This document shows positions 54,101 to 62,845 of a stretch of DNA of 64,000 bases, piece after piece. The notes under the pieces are model-generated. The model had not been told where the DNA came from. It saw only the letters and a program-made list of their open reading frames with translations, and did not search any database. The position numbers were made by a program, and so were the translations under genes. The DNA comes from Chitinophagaceae bacterium. GTDB taxonomy: Bacteria > Bacteroidota > Bacteroidia > Chitinophagales > Chitinophagaceae. Location of the stretch: assembly GCA_016787085.1 (NCBI GenBank), contig JAEUVJ010000028.1:1-64000 (forward strand). Direction: 5' to 3'. Each line of letters starts with the position of its first letter. Position 1 is the stretch's first letter.

Positions 54101-54771
54101 TAAAAGTGCGCCAGCCTTTGCAAAAAGTTTTGATCCCTGTACTCAATCCTTCTATGAAGGAACAATTACAGAAAGTGGAAGACCTGATCAGGGCCGAAGT
54201 GAATGTAAAAGAGATCGAATACCTGAACCCTGATAATACTTTTATCAGCAAAAAAGTGAAGCCCAATTTTGTAGCACTGGGTAAAAAGCTTGGATCAAAG
54301 ATGAAAGCGGTATCCACAGCTTTGGCACAATTTAGCCAGGAAGACATCGCCAGATTTGAAAAAGAGGGTCAATATAGTTTGTCAATTGATGGCGAACCCG
54401 TAATGTTGCAGATTACCGAAGTCGAGATCAGCAGCGAGGATATCCCGGGTTGGACAGTGGCCAATAAAGGAAGCCTGACCGTAGCGTTGGATGTGACAGT
54501 GACACCAGAACTGGAAGCCGAAGGCAATGCCCGTGAGTTCGTGAACAGGATACAGAAAATACGTAAGGACCAGGGTTTTGAATTGACCGACAGGATAGAT
54601 GTAAAGGTGGTTGCCGCCAATGGAATGAAAAATTCTTTAGCTCAGTTTAAAGACTATATTTGCGCCGAAATTCTGGCCGATAAGCTTGAATTTGTATCCG
54701 AAATACCCGGTGGAACGGAGATATATATTAACGATGTTTCGCTAAAAGTGATTGTTTCAAAAAAAGGCTAA
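51175..54771 (+). CDS. ileS: Isoleucyl-tRNA synthetase
   Basis: Charges tRNA-Ile in the cytoplasm. The 1198-residue protein shows the HIGH-type motif in PSANGMPGIHH, the editing region WTTTPWTLPSN and EDGTGIVHTAPAFGADD, GVDQTRGWFYTLH, and KMSKR in NGNKMSKRLGN. The C-terminal part has RQPLQKVL and DIPGWTV, typical of the long Bacteroidota form. Residues ISNKEQ (near 229) come from a dispersed repeat also found in the ABC ATPase. Two AT-rich patches (52000-52210 and 52860-53165) encode sequence that does not follow the family as I recall it. The start is ATG at 51175, 30 bases after a strong promoter. Confidence 0.95.
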   Translation: MAAKYREFSGLNLPAIEQEVLAKWSEKQAFEKSVSLREGATPFVFYEGPPSANGMPGIHHVISRTLKDLVCRYKTMKGFQVKRKGGWDTHGLPIELGVEKELGITKEDIGKKISVEEYNQKCREAVLRYKDKWDEITRKMGYWVDLDDPYITFKNEYIETLWWLLSELYKKGLLYESVSIQPYSPAAGTGLSSHELNQPGTYKDVKDTSAVAMFKAVRNEKSEFLFKAISNKEQGTKKDEVFFLAWTTTPWTLPSNLGLTVGANIDYVLVKTLNPYTALPINVVLAKNLIDKYFRNIVLEKGKATEVKYSLIVDLLEKEVLTEEETEELKKLAYSGGKLNHWKILTEFKGSQIEECRYEQLLPYEANSPAHAGGDPFRVLVDTFVTTEDGTGIVHTAPAFGADDFKVGKKYGIGILTMVDKQGKFVDGLGEFSNRYVKNYKDDPNYVDVNVDIAVKLKKENRAFKVEKYEHSYPHCWRTDKPILYYPLDAWFIKTTAVKDRMVELNKTINWKPKSTGEGRFGNWLENMVDWNLSRSRFWGTPLPVWKNYIHDKEICIGSVEDLGKKGFLFDKNKFAEDYKNRKPSLVEKFDRHFGSQKIITNFETYYGVFSQPLRDIYSLIAVDINYNLVSDYLIPISQFKNLDLHKPFVDDILVVENEIILTRVSDLIDVWFDSGAMPYAQWHFPFENKETFKQSFPADFIAEGVDQTRGWFYTLHAIAAMLFDSVAYKTCVSNGLVLDKNGNKMSKRLGNVVDPFKTIETFGADATRWYLVTNASPWENMKFDLEGIKEVQRKFFGTLYNTYQFFALYANVDGFSFKESYIPVKDRPEIDRWILSSLNTLVKRVNEYMDDYEPTQAGRLIEDFVDEHLSNWYVRLCRRRFWKGEYEQDKICAYQTLYECLETVVRLIAPVSPFFSDAVFQNLNAITSRFNAGSVHHCDFPVANEPAIDEALEERMQLAQDASSLILSLRKKVNIKVRQPLQKVLIPVLNPSMKEQLQKVEDLIRAEVNVKEIEYLNPDNTFISKKVKPNFVALGKKLGSKMKAVSTALAQFSQEDIARFEKEGQYSLSIDGEPVMLQITEVEISSEDIPGWTVANKGSLTVALDVTVTPELEAEGNAREFVNRIQKIRKDQGFELTDRIDVKVVAANGMKNSLAQFKDYICAEILADKLEFVSEIPGGTEIYINDVSLKVIVSKKG
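51858..51895 (+). repeat. Dispersed in-frame repeat, copy in ileS
   Basis: Bases 51858-51875 equal 18959-18976. In ileS the phrase GAACAAGGAACA continues as a tandem-like GAACAAAG. The reading is ISNKEQGTKKDE. Confidence 0.7.
52000..52210 (+). other. AT-rich patch 1 within ileS
   Basis: Bases 52021-52140 contain 33 G or C out of 120 (27.5%). The encoded stretch (about LIDKYFRNIVLEKGK to GGKLNHWK) includes around 40 residues beyond the usual family length. Confidence 0.55.
52860..53165 (+). other. AT-rich patch 2 within ileS
   Basis: Bases 52981-53100 contain 33 G or C out of 120 (27.5%). It lies between the ICIGSVEDL and DLIDVWFDSG motifs, where the family normally has a shorter, different segment. 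Confidence 0.55.
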
Positions 54772-54775
54772 TTGT

Positions 54776-55603
54776 ATGGCTCACAAGAAAAAACCGGCTC
54801 CTAAAAAGCCTGCCAAACCAGCGCCTAAAAAGGCCGCTAAAAAGCCTCTTGCCAAAAAACCCGTGGCCAAAAAAGCCGCACCCAAAAAGAAAGATAAACC
54901 TGTGCCTAAGAAATCTTCAGCAAAGCCGGCGCCTAAGAAGGCAGAACCGGTAAAGAAGCCGGCAGCAAAACCGGCTCCGGTAGCGAAAGTGGCTCCCAAA
55001 CCGGAAGTAAAACCGGTAGCCCCCCCGCCGCCTGTAGTTGCCAAAAAACCTAACCCCAACGATCCCAAATCTTTGGTTTCAATAAAACCTGCAGCCAAGC
55101 CGGTCATTAAAAAGGAGCCACCCAAGCCTACCAAGGTCGTGATTCCCAAAACAACCATCAAGAGTGCGGTCAAGTATGAACCGGAATTCACCAAATCAGT
55201 ATTAGATACCCCTATGTATGAACAAAACGGCCCTATTATGAGATACTCCGATGCGGACCTTACAGAATTCAGAGAGATCATCACCAAAAAACTGGATGCA
55301 GCGAAGAAGGAGCTTGCTTACCTGCAGGGACTTATTACCCGAAGGGATGAAGGTGGTGATATGGATGAAGCCCGCTATATGACCATGGAAGACGGCAGTG
55401 TAAGTATGGAAAGAGAACAACTGAGCCAGATGGCAAGCCGGCAGATCACTTTTATTGATCACCTGGAAAAGGCGATGATGCGTATTGAAAATAAAACGTA
55501 CGGTATTTGTCGTGTTACGGGCAAACTTATTGATAAAGCCCGCCTGCGTGCAGTGCCTCATGCTACGCTGAGCATAGAAGCCAAGCAGATGATGAATAAA
55601 TAA
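54776..55603 (+). CDS. TraR/DksA-family protein with a long basic Lys/Ala/Pro tail
   Basis: A 275-residue protein, starting five bases after the ileS stop and so probably co-transcribed. The first 130 residues are a histone-H1-like tail rich in Lys, Ala and Pro (units such as KKPA, KPAPKK). The DksA-like domain follows (about 155-275): a coiled-coil hairpin (FREIITKKLDAAKKELAYLQGLI) and a zinc-finger-like end (YGICRVTGKLIDKARLRAVPHATLSIEAK) with only one of the four canonical Cys. It may bind RNA polymerase without zinc; the tail may bind nucleic acid. Confidence 0.82.
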   Translation: MAHKKKPAPKKPAKPAPKKAAKKPLAKKPVAKKAAPKKKDKPVPKKSSAKPAPKKAEPVKKPAAKPAPVAKVAPKPEVKPVAPPPPVVAKKPNPNDPKSLVSIKPAAKPVIKKEPPKPTKVVIPKTTIKSAVKYEPEFTKSVLDTPMYEQNGPIMRYSDADLTEFREIITKKLDAAKKELAYLQGLITRRDEGGDMDEARYMTMEDGSVSMEREQLSQMASRQITFIDHLEKAMMRIENKTYGICRVTGKLIDKARLRAVPHATLSIEAKQMMNK

Positions 55604-55623
55604 ATTATCAGTTCAATAGCATG

Positions 55624-55653
55624 GATCCCGTTCGCCCCAGGCAGGACGGGATC
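55624..55653. terminator. Hairpin between convergent genes
   Basis: GATCCCGT (55624-55631) pairs with ACGGGATC (55646-55653). It is followed only by TTTG, so it is a modest terminator. Confidence 0.5.
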
Positions 55654-55668
55654 TTTGTTTATGGCAGA

Positions 55669-56418
55669 TCACTTCTTCCTTTCTAAAAAAACCTGGAAGC
55701 CGATCCCTATCAGGAAGCGGTGATTGGAGAACCGGGAAGTGTATTCACTTTTTTCCGTTTCATCAATAGTGCCGTTTATTTGCTGGTCCACCAGGGTGGT
55801 TTTGGAAAAATCACTTTTACTATACGAGAAATTATAGCCGGCATATACATCCAGCCCGGTATGACTGTTTATCATTTTGGTAATACCGGCCGATAGCCCG
55901 GGCTGGATAAAAAATCCGCCGGAAGATTTGCCTGAATAAGTACGCTTGTAGGTATTGGCGCCTGATCCGCCATAGAAAAAGCCATCAGATTTTTCATTGA
56001 AAAAACCAGTGCTGAAATTGAATTGACCGAATGGAATCAAAGAGCCCTCGTTTTTTAAATAGCTGCGGACAAAACCACCGATACCGAGATTAAAATGGCT
56101 GATCTTGTCTTTTTGGTAGAGGCTGCCACCACTTTCGAAAGAGATTTTCTCTGATGACGGATTGAGGTTTAAGGTAACGCCCGCCACTGTTTTTCCCGAT
56201 ACGAACCAGCCTATGGAAGGTGTCAGGTTTATTTCAAACCCGTTGATCTTTCCTTTCGCTGTTCCGATAGAAGGTACTGTCTGGTCAGCGGTGCCGGAGC
56301 TAACAAAAATGCTGGCAACAGAAGCGCCAGCCATCCGGGTGCCTTTTGTAAACTGGGCCGCTAACCGGCAAGAGAAAGTTAGCAATAACAGGGTAAGCAA
56401 TGAGCAGGATGTCCGCAT
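55669..56418 (-). CDS. Outer-membrane beta-barrel-like protein
   Basis: A 249-residue exported protein. The signal peptide is MRTSCSLLTLLLLTFSCRLAAQ; the longer frame upstream has none. Barrel-like strands alternate (FEINLTPSIGWFVSGKTVAGVTLNLNP; GGFFIQPGLSAGITKMI; FLIGIGFQVFLE) and the chain ends in an aromatic strand followed by RKK. The pattern fits small Bacteroidota porin-like barrels. The ligand is unknown and no neighbour gives a hint. Confidence 0.75.
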   Translation of the reverse strand: MRTSCSLLTLLLLTFSCRLAAQFTKGTRMAGASVASIFVSSGTADQTVPSIGTAKGKINGFEINLTPSIGWFVSGKTVAGVTLNLNPSSEKISFESGGSLYQKDKISHFNLGIGGFVRSYLKNEGSLIPFGQFNFSTGFFNEKSDGFFYGGSGANTYKRTYSGKSSGGFFIQPGLSAGITKMINSHTGLDVYAGYNFSYSKSDFSKTTLVDQQINGTIDETEKSEYTSRFSNHRFLIGIGFQVFLERKK

Positions 56419-56601
56419 ATAATTAATTTGTAAATGAAACAAATGTAGCGGTTGACGATTGCATCGCAAAAACACTACAGCCTGAAATTTTTTTAGAAAC
56501 TGATGATGGTTTGAGATATTTTCCCCTACCTTTAAGCCTGTTGGACAAACGGACATCCCCGTTCACTTTAAAGAAATAATTTAACTGCCAAAACTACTAT
56601 T

Positions 56602-57240
56602 ATGAGAAAGTTGAGATCTCTTTCCCTTTCCCTTATTGCGATTACCATATTGGTTGTTAGTTGTACCAAAGAAGGTCCTGAAGGTCCTGTAGGTGCAACC
56701 GGTCCGCAAGGCCCTCCGGGTACGCCGGGTGCACCGGGTGCTACTGGTCCTGCTGGCCCTGCTGGCCCTTCCGGATCAAGTGTGATCTATTCCGACTGGT
56801 TTAATTTTACCGCTGCCAACTGGGCAGATACTACTATAACAAATCTCAGTACTGTAAGAAGGGCTATCAGAACTACAGCTACCATTACACAGGCTGTTGT
56901 GGACAGGGGTGTTGTAATGGCCTATTTTGCTACAGCTTTACCCGCCACAGGCGCTTTCCCGTTACCATTCATTACCAATACTACCCCTGCTTTGAATATA
57001 TCCTTTCTCGTAGCTCCGGGTAAGGTCATTTATTATGCAGGCGTGGTACAATCTGGCGGCGGCGGGGTGACTGTACCAACAGGATACGGTTTTCGTTATA
57101 TAATCATCCCCGGCACAATTTCTGGCGGAAGGGTGATGAGTGGTGTTGCAGCCGGTTATACTATTGATCAATTGAAAAGAATGCCATACAGCCAGGTAGC
57201 CGCAATGTTCAGCATACCTGCCAGCGGCTCTAATGAATAG
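56602..57240 (+). CDS. Collagen-like repeat lipoprotein
   Basis: A 212-residue lipoprotein (lipobox VVSC, Cys21). Directly after the anchor comes a Gly-X-Y stretch of about 12 triplets ([19 protein letters not shown] and so on), then a C-terminal beta-rich domain (about 60-212, [21 protein letters not shown]). Collagen-like stalks are known from bacterial surface proteins. The C-terminal head is not recognised. A strong terminator follows the gene. Confidence 0.8.
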   Translation: MRKLRSLSLSLIAITILVVSCTKEGPEGPVGATGPQGPPGTPGAPGATGPAGPAGPSGSSVIYSDWFNFTAANWADTTITNLSTVRRAIRTTATITQAVVDRGVVMAYFATALPATGAFPLPFITNTTPALNISFLVAPGKVIYYAGVVQSGGGGVTVPTGYGFRYIIIPGTISGGRVMSGVAAGYTIDQLKRMPYSQVAAMFSIPASGSNE

Positions 57241-57262
57241 TATTTGAATTCATGAAAATATT

Positions 57263-57289
57263 AACCGGGCGCAATACTTGCGCCCGGTT
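57263..57289 (+). terminator. Terminator after the collagen-like gene
   Basis: AACCGGGCGCAA pairs perfectly with TTGCGCCCGGTT, then TTTTTT. Confidence 0.85.
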
Positions 57290-57327
57290 TTTTTATGCAT
57301 CATGTGTTTCCTTCATTAAATAGATTG

Positions 57328-57335
57328 TAGGTTTG
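57328..57335 (+). promoter_or_regulatory. TAnnTTTG box for the YcxB-like gene
   Basis: Plus-strand TAGGTTTG, 55 bases before the start. Confidence 0.45.
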
Positions 57336-57389
57336 CGGCAACGCAATGTTTCACAAAACTTACACGAAAATCATGTTTGTCTGACCGCT

Positions 57390-57866
57390 ATGACCATCAG
57401 TTTTGCATACGATAAAAAACAGGTATTACAGGCGTTGCGGTATCATTTTATCAGCCGCCCGGAGATAAAGACCATGCTGATAGTGGTGAATGTTTTTGCT
57501 ATCGTTTCCGTCACCCTGTATGCTTTTGGTAAAATAACCCCGGTAGCTTTCTTAGTAGGATCGGGATTATGGCTGGTACTGATGATTAGTTTCTGGTTTA
57601 TACTTCCGGGTATTGTATACCGCAGGGCAGAAACCTTTCAGCACAGTTTCACCATGTATTTTGAAGAAGACGATTTTACATTGGCCCATTCCAATGGTTC
57701 ACGCAAATGGCCCTGGAAAGCATTAAGCTCATTTATTGAAAGCCCTCATTTTTTTCACCTGTACTTCGACAGCCGGTCATTCTTCCTGGTGCCCAAAAGC
57801 GGGTGCAGGGATAAGGATGAAGTATTTGCATTACGGCAATTGCTGAAGGAGAAGGTCAGGAAGTAA
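57390..57866 (+). CDS. YcxB-like membrane protein
   Basis: A 158-residue protein with two membrane helices in the first half (MLIVVNVFAIVSVTLYAFG and VAFLVGSGLWLVLMISFWFI). The YcxB-like C-terminal domain follows (FTMYFEEDDFTLAHSNGSRKWPWKALSSFIESPHFFHLYFDSRSFFLVPKSG). The role of the family is unknown. The ATG at 57390 is chosen because it suits the family start. Confidence 0.75.
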   Translation: MTISFAYDKKQVLQALRYHFISRPEIKTMLIVVNVFAIVSVTLYAFGKITPVAFLVGSGLWLVLMISFWFILPGIVYRRAETFQHSFTMYFEEDDFTLAHSNGSRKWPWKALSSFIESPHFFHLYFDSRSFFLVPKSGCRDKDEVFALRQLLKEKVRK

Positions 57867-57867
57867 A

Positions 57868-57945
57868 CAAGGGAGAGTGAGCAGGCAGTAATATAGTCTT
57901 CTTATTCCTTTATCATTCACCATTGACTGTTCACAATTGCCTACA
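57868..57945. repeat. Probable dispersed intergenic repeat
   Basis: The phrases ATTCACCATTGACTG and TTCACAATTGCC resemble an intergenic repeat family I know from Bacteroidota. It sits between convergent genes and no other copy was found in this window. Confidence 0.35.
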
Positions 57946-58369
57946 GTTGTTTTTCCATTACATAATGTGGTATGGTTACCTCAGTGAACTGGTCGCTTTT
58001 AACTTTATAGCCCATTTTTTCATAAAAGCCGAGTGCATTGGCGCGGGCATGCATACGAAGTATTTTAAAGCCCCGGTCACGGGCAATGTTTTCTGCAAAA
58101 TTCATCAATGCCCTGCCGATCCCTTTTCCCTGCAGATCGTTCAGTACTGCCATCTGTCGCAGCCGCACGGTGCCCGGCGACTCTTCCAGCAGCATACAGC
58201 AACCCAGTATCCTCTCCTCCTCAAAAGCGGCGATCAGCATATTGTCTTTTTCGGCTTCCAGTTCTTCAGGTGTAAAACCAAGTCCAAGCGGTTTGCGCAG
58301 GATGTCATCCCGCAGTTTTACCATTTGGCGGTACTCATCCGTGCCATGATCTATTATTTTTAAAGCCAT
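57941..58369 (-). CDS. GNAT family acetyltransferase
   Basis: A 142-residue N-acetyltransferase. The acetyl-CoA site is VRLRQMAVLNDLQGKGIGRALMNFAE (pattern Q/RxxGxG/A), then FKILRMHARANALGFYEKMGYK. It is of the ElaA-like size. Substrate unknown. It converges with the YcxB-like gene and diverges from acpP. Confidence 0.88.
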   Translation of the reverse strand: MALKIIDHGTDEYRQMVKLRDDILRKPLGLGFTPEELEAEKDNMLIAAFEEERILGCCMLLEESPGTVRLRQMAVLNDLQGKGIGRALMNFAENIARDRGFKILRMHARANALGFYEKMGYKVKSDQFTEVTIPHYVMEKQL

Positions 58370-58555
58370 TCTATAAAGTTGGAATAGTATCGGAAGGGTT
58401 TCAAATTACAAAGAACCTTTCATACAGCCAACCGTTATCATTTATAATTTTGTGTCGTTCAAATATGGGGTGCATGGGCTTATCCACTCGTTTCCAGTGG
58501 ATTGGCGTAAAATGGGAAAAAATAGGGTTTCAGATGTTGATTTACTCAAAAAGTA

Positions 58556-58563
58556 TATTTTTG
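58556..58563 (+). promoter_or_regulatory. TAnnTTTG box for acpP
   Basis: Plus-strand TATTTTTG, 27 bases before the acpP start. Confidence 0.55.
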
Positions 58564-58589
58564 CACCCAATAACTAAATTTAATACGAC

Positions 58590-58826
58590 ATGTCAGACAT
58601 TGCATCAAGAGTTAAAAAGATCATCGTTGACAAATTAGGGGTTGACGAAGCAGAAGTTACTAATGAAGCTTCTTTCACCAATGATCTCGGAGCCGATTCA
58701 CTGGATACCGTTGAACTCATCATGGAATTCGAAAAAGAATTCAATATCTCCATTCCTGATGAGCAGGCAGAGACCATCACTACAGTTGGTCAGGCTGTTT
58801 CTTATCTGGAAGAACATGCTAAATAA
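58590..58826 (+). CDS. acpP: Acyl carrier protein
   Basis: A 78-residue carrier of fatty acyl chains. The 4'-phosphopantetheine site is the Ser in [15 protein letters not shown], and the protein is acidic, as is usual. It starts the acpP-fabF-rnc cluster, the conserved order in Bacteroidota. A terminator-like hairpin sits between it and fabF, which would set a high acpP to fabF ratio. Confidence 0.97.
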   Translation: MSDIASRVKKIIVDKLGVDEAEVTNEASFTNDLGADSLDTVELIMEFEKEFNISIPDEQAETITTVGQAVSYLEEHAK

Positions 58827-58879
58827 CGCATATACGGGTCCTGTCTCAGGCAGGATCATCGGAATGGAATAAATAAACT

Positions 58880-58913
58880 CCGCCTTCTGACTGTTTTTTT
58901 ACAGGGAAGGCGG
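58880..58913 (+). terminator. Terminator-like hairpin between acpP and fabF
   Basis: CCGCCTTC (58880-58887) pairs with GAAGGCGG (58906-58913), followed by TTTTATC. Probably partial. Confidence 0.65.
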
Positions 58914-58944
58914 TTTTATCTTAACAACGAATACGACTGGCAAT

Positions 58945-60198
58945 ATGGAACTGAAACGAGTGGTGGTTACCGGTATGGGCGCTTTGACCCCCCTGGGCAA
59001 TACGGTGAATGACTATTGGACCGGATTGATCAACGGGGTATCAGGCGCCGATATGATCACTCAGTTTGATGCGGGTAAGTTCCGTACCAAATTTGCCTGT
59101 GAGGTAAAGAACTTTGATCCTGTTCAGCACCTCGATAAAAAAGAAGCCAGGAAGATTGACCGCTTCACCCAGTTTGCCCTCGTGGCCAGCGACCAGGCCA
59201 TGGCCGATGCGGGTTTGAATAGGGACAATATCAATCCCGACAGGGTAGGCGTAGTGTTTGCCAGTGGTATCGGCGGATTGATCACTTTCCAGCATGAAGT
59301 GACCGACTTTGCCAAAGGTGATGGCACTCCCCGTTTCAATCCATTCTTTATCCCTAAGATGATACTGGATATTGCTGCCGGGCAGATCAGTATGCGGCAC
59401 AATCTCCGCGGACCCAACTTTGCTGTGGTCAGTGCCTGCGCCAGCAGCACCAATGCACTGATCGAAGCGTATAACTTATTGCGGCTCGGGAAAGCGGATA
59501 TCATTCTTTCAGGAGGAAGCGAAGCGGTGATCAGCGAAGCCGGTGTAGGTGGTTTCAATGCGATGAAAGCAATGAGCGAAAGAAATGATGATCCCAAAAC
59601 AGCCAGCCGTCCATATGATAAGGACAGGGATGGTTTCGTCATGGGCGAAGCAAGCGGTGTGGTGGTACTGGAAGAACTGGAACATGCCAAAGCGAGGGGT
59701 GCAAAGATCCATTGTGAGATCGTAGGTGGAGGTGCTACTGCCGATGCGCATCATATTACCGCTCCTCATCCGGAGGGATTAGGGGCCAAAAATGTAATGT
59801 TGGTTGCACTGGATGATGCCGGAATGAAACCCGAAGAAATTGATTACATCAATACACACGGGACTTCCACACCTCTCGGAGATGTAGCCGAGGTGAAAGC
59901 GATCAGAGATGTATTCGGGGAGCATGCATTCAAGCTGAATATCAGCGCTACAAAAAGTATGACCGGGCATTGTCTTGGGGCCGCTGGTGTGATCGAGGCT
60001 ATCGCCTGCATCAAGGCTGTGGTACATGATATCGTTCCGCCTACTATCAATCATTTTACCGACGATCCTGAACTGGACCCCCGGTTCAATTTCACCTTCA
60101 ATACCGCCCAGAAAAGAACAGTGAATGCGGCATTAAGCAACACTTTCGGTTTTGGCGGACATAATGCCTGTGTGATCGTCAGAAAATTCAAAGGATAA
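58945..60198 (+). CDS. fabF: Beta-ketoacyl-ACP synthase II
   Basis: A 417-residue condensing enzyme of fatty acid synthesis. Catalytic residues are Cys in VVSACASSTNALIEA, His in INTHGTSTPLGD and His in KSMTGHCLGAAG. The start VVVTGMGALTPLGN is typical. It uses malonyl-ACP on the carrier encoded just upstream, and rnc follows 57 bases later. Confidence 0.97.
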   Translation: MELKRVVVTGMGALTPLGNTVNDYWTGLINGVSGADMITQFDAGKFRTKFACEVKNFDPVQHLDKKEARKIDRFTQFALVASDQAMADAGLNRDNINPDRVGVVFASGIGGLITFQHEVTDFAKGDGTPRFNPFFIPKMILDIAAGQISMRHNLRGPNFAVVSACASSTNALIEAYNLLRLGKADIILSGGSEAVISEAGVGGFNAMKAMSERNDDPKTASRPYDKDRDGFVMGEASGVVVLEELEHAKARGAKIHCEIVGGGATADAHHITAPHPEGLGAKNVMLVALDDAGMKPEEIDYINTHGTSTPLGDVAEVKAIRDVFGEHAFKLNISATKSMTGHCLGAAGVIEAIACIKAVVHDIVPPTINHFTDDPELDPRFNFTFNTAQKRTVNAALSNTFGFGGHNACVIVRKFKG

Positions 60199-60254
60199 CG
60201 GTTTCTGAGCATTTAACTTTTTCAACCTTTGATTTTTTTTTGTAGCTTACTTCT

Positions 60255-61013
60255 GTGGATTTCCTGACCAACCTATTTAAGAAACACTCCGGCTCAACCT
60301 TTAAAAAGGAACTGAAGAATATTTTAGGCTTTGAGCCCCGTAATATCTCCCTTTATAAAACGGCCCTGACACACCGTTCCGTCCGCGAAGGCGCTGATGA
60401 GAATAATGAGCGGCTCGAGTACCTCGGCGATGCTATCCTTAGTGCCCTGATAGCAGACTATCTTTTCAAACGTTATCCCTACAAAGAAGAAGGGTTCCTG
60501 ACTGAAATGCGCAGCAAGATGGTGAACCGCCAGCAACTGAATGAGATCGCTGTACGTATGGGGTTGAAGAAAGTGACCCTTTACAACAAAATGGACGGCT
60601 CCTTAAAAGTGAGCCAGATATTCGGCAATACACTGGAAGCACTGGTAGGCGCTATTTATCTTGACTTCGGCTACAAAAAGACCAGTAAGTGGGTATTGAA
60701 AAGCATTATCCTTCCGCACATGTTCATGGATGACCTCGAAAACCTGGAGATCAACCATAAGAACAAACTATACGGCTGGGCCAATAAGAACGGCAAGGTG
60801 CTGGAGTTTGAAACCATCAATGAAAAACTGGAGAACGGCCGTCGCCTGTTTACCATAGCAGCCGTGATAGACGGGAAGAAAATAACCGAAGGAAAAGCAT
60901 TCAATAAAAAAGATGCATCACAGATAGCCGCTCAGTTGGCCGTTGAAAAAATGGGCATCGTCAATTCTGACTCCCTTGTAGCCGGGAGCAACGGGCTGGA
61001 GGAGCAGCCTTAG
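60255..61013 (+). CDS. rnc: Ribonuclease III
   Basis: A 252-residue double-strand RNase that processes rRNA and other RNAs. The start is GTG. The catalytic signature is NERLEYLGDAILSALIADYL, then the Glu of the second metal site in GNTLEALVGAIYLD. The C-terminal dsRNA-binding domain includes KNKLYGWANKNGK and KKDASQIAAQLAVEKM. Its link to acpP-fabF is conserved across Bacteroidota. Confidence 0.95.
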   Translation: MDFLTNLFKKHSGSTFKKELKNILGFEPRNISLYKTALTHRSVREGADENNERLEYLGDAILSALIADYLFKRYPYKEEGFLTEMRSKMVNRQQLNEIAVRMGLKKVTLYNKMDGSLKVSQIFGNTLEALVGAIYLDFGYKKTSKWVLKSIILPHMFMDDLENLEINHKNKLYGWANKNGKVLEFETINEKLENGRRLFTIAAVIDGKKITEGKAFNKKDASQIAAQLAVEKMGIVNSDSLVAGSNGLEEQP

Positions 61014-61022
61014 TTTTCACGA

Positions 61023-61424
61023 TCATTTCTTTTCCATACACAATTCGATCAGGACGCCGTTAGTATGTTTAGGATGTAAAAAACAAACAAGCTTGTTATC
61101 AGCCCCTTCTTTCGGAGTTTCGTTCAGCAGTACGAATCCTTCTTCTTTTAACCGTTTTATTTCAGCATAAATGTCTTTCACCTCAAAAGCGATATGATGC
61201 AGTCCTTCACCTTTCTTTTCAATGAACCGGGCGATCACGCCTTCGGGGTCTGTGCTTTCCAGCAACTCGATCTTTGTTTCACCACTCCGGAAGAAGGCCG
61301 TGTTCACTTTTTCCGACCCAACCTCCTCTGTTTTATAGCAGGCAGCATGCAGCAATTTTTCAAAAAGAGGGATGGAAACTGACAAGCTTTTAACAGCGAT
61401 CCCGATGTGCTCAACCTTTTGCAT
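61023..61424 (-). CDS. mce: Methylmalonyl-CoA epimerase
   Basis: A 133-residue glyoxalase-fold enzyme that interconverts (R)- and (S)-methylmalonyl-CoA. Metal ligands are in VEHIGIAVKSL (His), FFRSGETKIELLES (Glu), EGLHHIAFEV (His) and VLIELC (Glu). It serves propionate metabolism with methylmalonyl-CoA mutase, which is not in the window. It converges with rnc. Confidence 0.92.
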   Translation of the reverse strand: MQKVEHIGIAVKSLSVSIPLFEKLLHAACYKTEEVGSEKVNTAFFRSGETKIELLESTDPEGVIARFIEKKGEGLHHIAFEVKDIYAEIKRLKEEGFVLLNETPKEGADNKLVCFLHPKHTNGVLIELCMEKK

Positions 61425-61553
61425 AACAAGTGTTTGAATATAGGCTTCCGATTTTGGTAAAATTAGGTTTCAGGGTCAAAAAGGACGCCGGAAATAGAAC
61501 CTTTTGAGCTAATTTCGTGTTTTAAAGCTACAATAAAGAACAAGTAAGTACTT

Positions 61554-62771
61554 ATGCTGAATTTTCCTATTTACCTGGATCACAATGCCACTACTCCCTG
61601 CGACCCGCGGGTCGTAGAAGCCATGATACCCTATTTTACGAACAGCTTTGGGAATGCGGCCAGCCGCAACCATCCTTTTGGCTGGCAGGCGGAAGAAGCG
61701 GTTGATTATGCCCGTGAACAGGTAGCCAAACTGATCGGTGCGGACCCTAAAGAGATCATCTTTACTTCCGGCGCTACTGAAGGCGATAACCTGGCCATCA
61801 AAGGCGTATTTGAAATGTATGCCAGCAAAGGCAACCATATCATCACCTGCAATATCGAGCACAAAGCCGTATTGGATACCTGCAAGCATATCGAAAAAGA
61901 AGGTGGTGAAGTGACATACCTGAAAGTAAAGGATAACGGATTGATAGACCTGGCAGAACTGGAAGCAGCGATCAGGCCCAGCACTATCCTTATTGCCATC
62001 ATGTATGCCAACAACGAGATCGGCACCATCATGCCGATGAAAGAGATCAGCGCTATTGCAAAGAAAAGAGGCATTCTTGTTTTCAGCGATGCTACGCAGG
62101 CAATCGGTAAGATACCCGTGGATGTGAACAAGGACGGGATAGACCTGATGGCTTTCACTGCACATAAAATGTACGGCCCGAAAGGTGTGGGCGCCTTATA
62201 TGTCCGCAGAAAGAACCCCCGGGTGAAAGTAACGGCGCAGATAGATGGCGGCGGTCATGAGAGAGGCATGAGAAGCGGTACGCTGAATGTGCCCGGCATT
62301 GTTGGCTTTGGTAAAGCCTGCGAGATATGCATGAACGAAATGGAAGAAGAAACAAAACGGGTAAGTGCGTTAAGGGATAAATTACAGAATGCATTACTGA
62401 AGATCGAAGAGTCCTATCTGAATGGCGATAAAGAACATAAACTGCCTCACGTAACGAATATCTCTTTCAAATATGTGGAGGGAGAAGGCCTGATGATGGG
62501 GTTCAATAAAAATATTGCAGTTTCGTCAGGCTCGGCCTGTACGTCTGCGTCATTAGAGCCGTCCTATGTGTTAAAAGCACTGGGCTTAGGCGATGACCTG
62601 GCACATAGTTCGCTGCGTTTCGGACTGGGAAGGTTCACAACCGAAGACCAGATTGATTATACGATAGAACAGGTAACCAACACGGTGAACAAACTGAGAG
62701 AGATGAGTCCGCTGTGGGAAATGTATAAAGAAGGGATTGATATGAACAGCATTGAATGGGCACACCATTAA
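61554..62771 (+). CDS. iscS: Cysteine desulfurase
   Basis: A 405-residue PLP enzyme that takes sulfur from cysteine for Fe-S assembly. The start [15 protein letters not shown] is typical. The PLP Lys is in [13 protein letters not shown] and the catalytic Cys loop is [17 protein letters not shown]. iscU and an A-type carrier gene follow on the same strand, so it begins a short isc cluster. No iscR was seen. Confidence 0.95.
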   Translation: MLNFPIYLDHNATTPCDPRVVEAMIPYFTNSFGNAASRNHPFGWQAEEAVDYAREQVAKLIGADPKEIIFTSGATEGDNLAIKGVFEMYASKGNHIITCNIEHKAVLDTCKHIEKEGGEVTYLKVKDNGLIDLAELEAAIRPSTILIAIMYANNEIGTIMPMKEISAIAKKRGILVFSDATQAIGKIPVDVNKDGIDLMAFTAHKMYGPKGVGALYVRRKNPRVKVTAQIDGGGHERGMRSGTLNVPGIVGFGKACEICMNEMEEETKRVSALRDKLQNALLKIEESYLNGDKEHKLPHVTNISFKYVEGEGLMMGFNKNIAVSSGSACTSASLEPSYVLKALGLGDDLAHSSLRFGLGRFTTEDQIDYTIEQVTNTVNKLREMSPLWEMYKEGIDMNSIEWAHH

Positions 62772-62794
62772 TTTGGCAATGTGCCGATTTGAAA

Positions 62795-62845
62795 ATTTGG
62801 AGATGATTTTTAAATCGCTTGTAAGAAAGGTAGTCATCTCCAAAT
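62795..62845. repeat. Inverted repeat between iscS and iscU
   Basis: ATTTGGAGATGA (62795-62806) is the exact complement of TCATCTCCAAAT (62834-62845). The surrounding text (AATGTGCCGATTTGAAAATTTG; AAATTTCCAAATCATCAAATC) resembles a Bacteroidota intergenic repeat family. A hairpin here could affect iscS and iscU dosage. Confidence 0.6.

Noticed and set aside
54781..55287. Minus-strand open frame rich in Gly, Ala and Leu
   Set aside because: It is the antisense of the Lys/Ala/Pro repeat tail of the DksA-like gene, which explains its low complexity.
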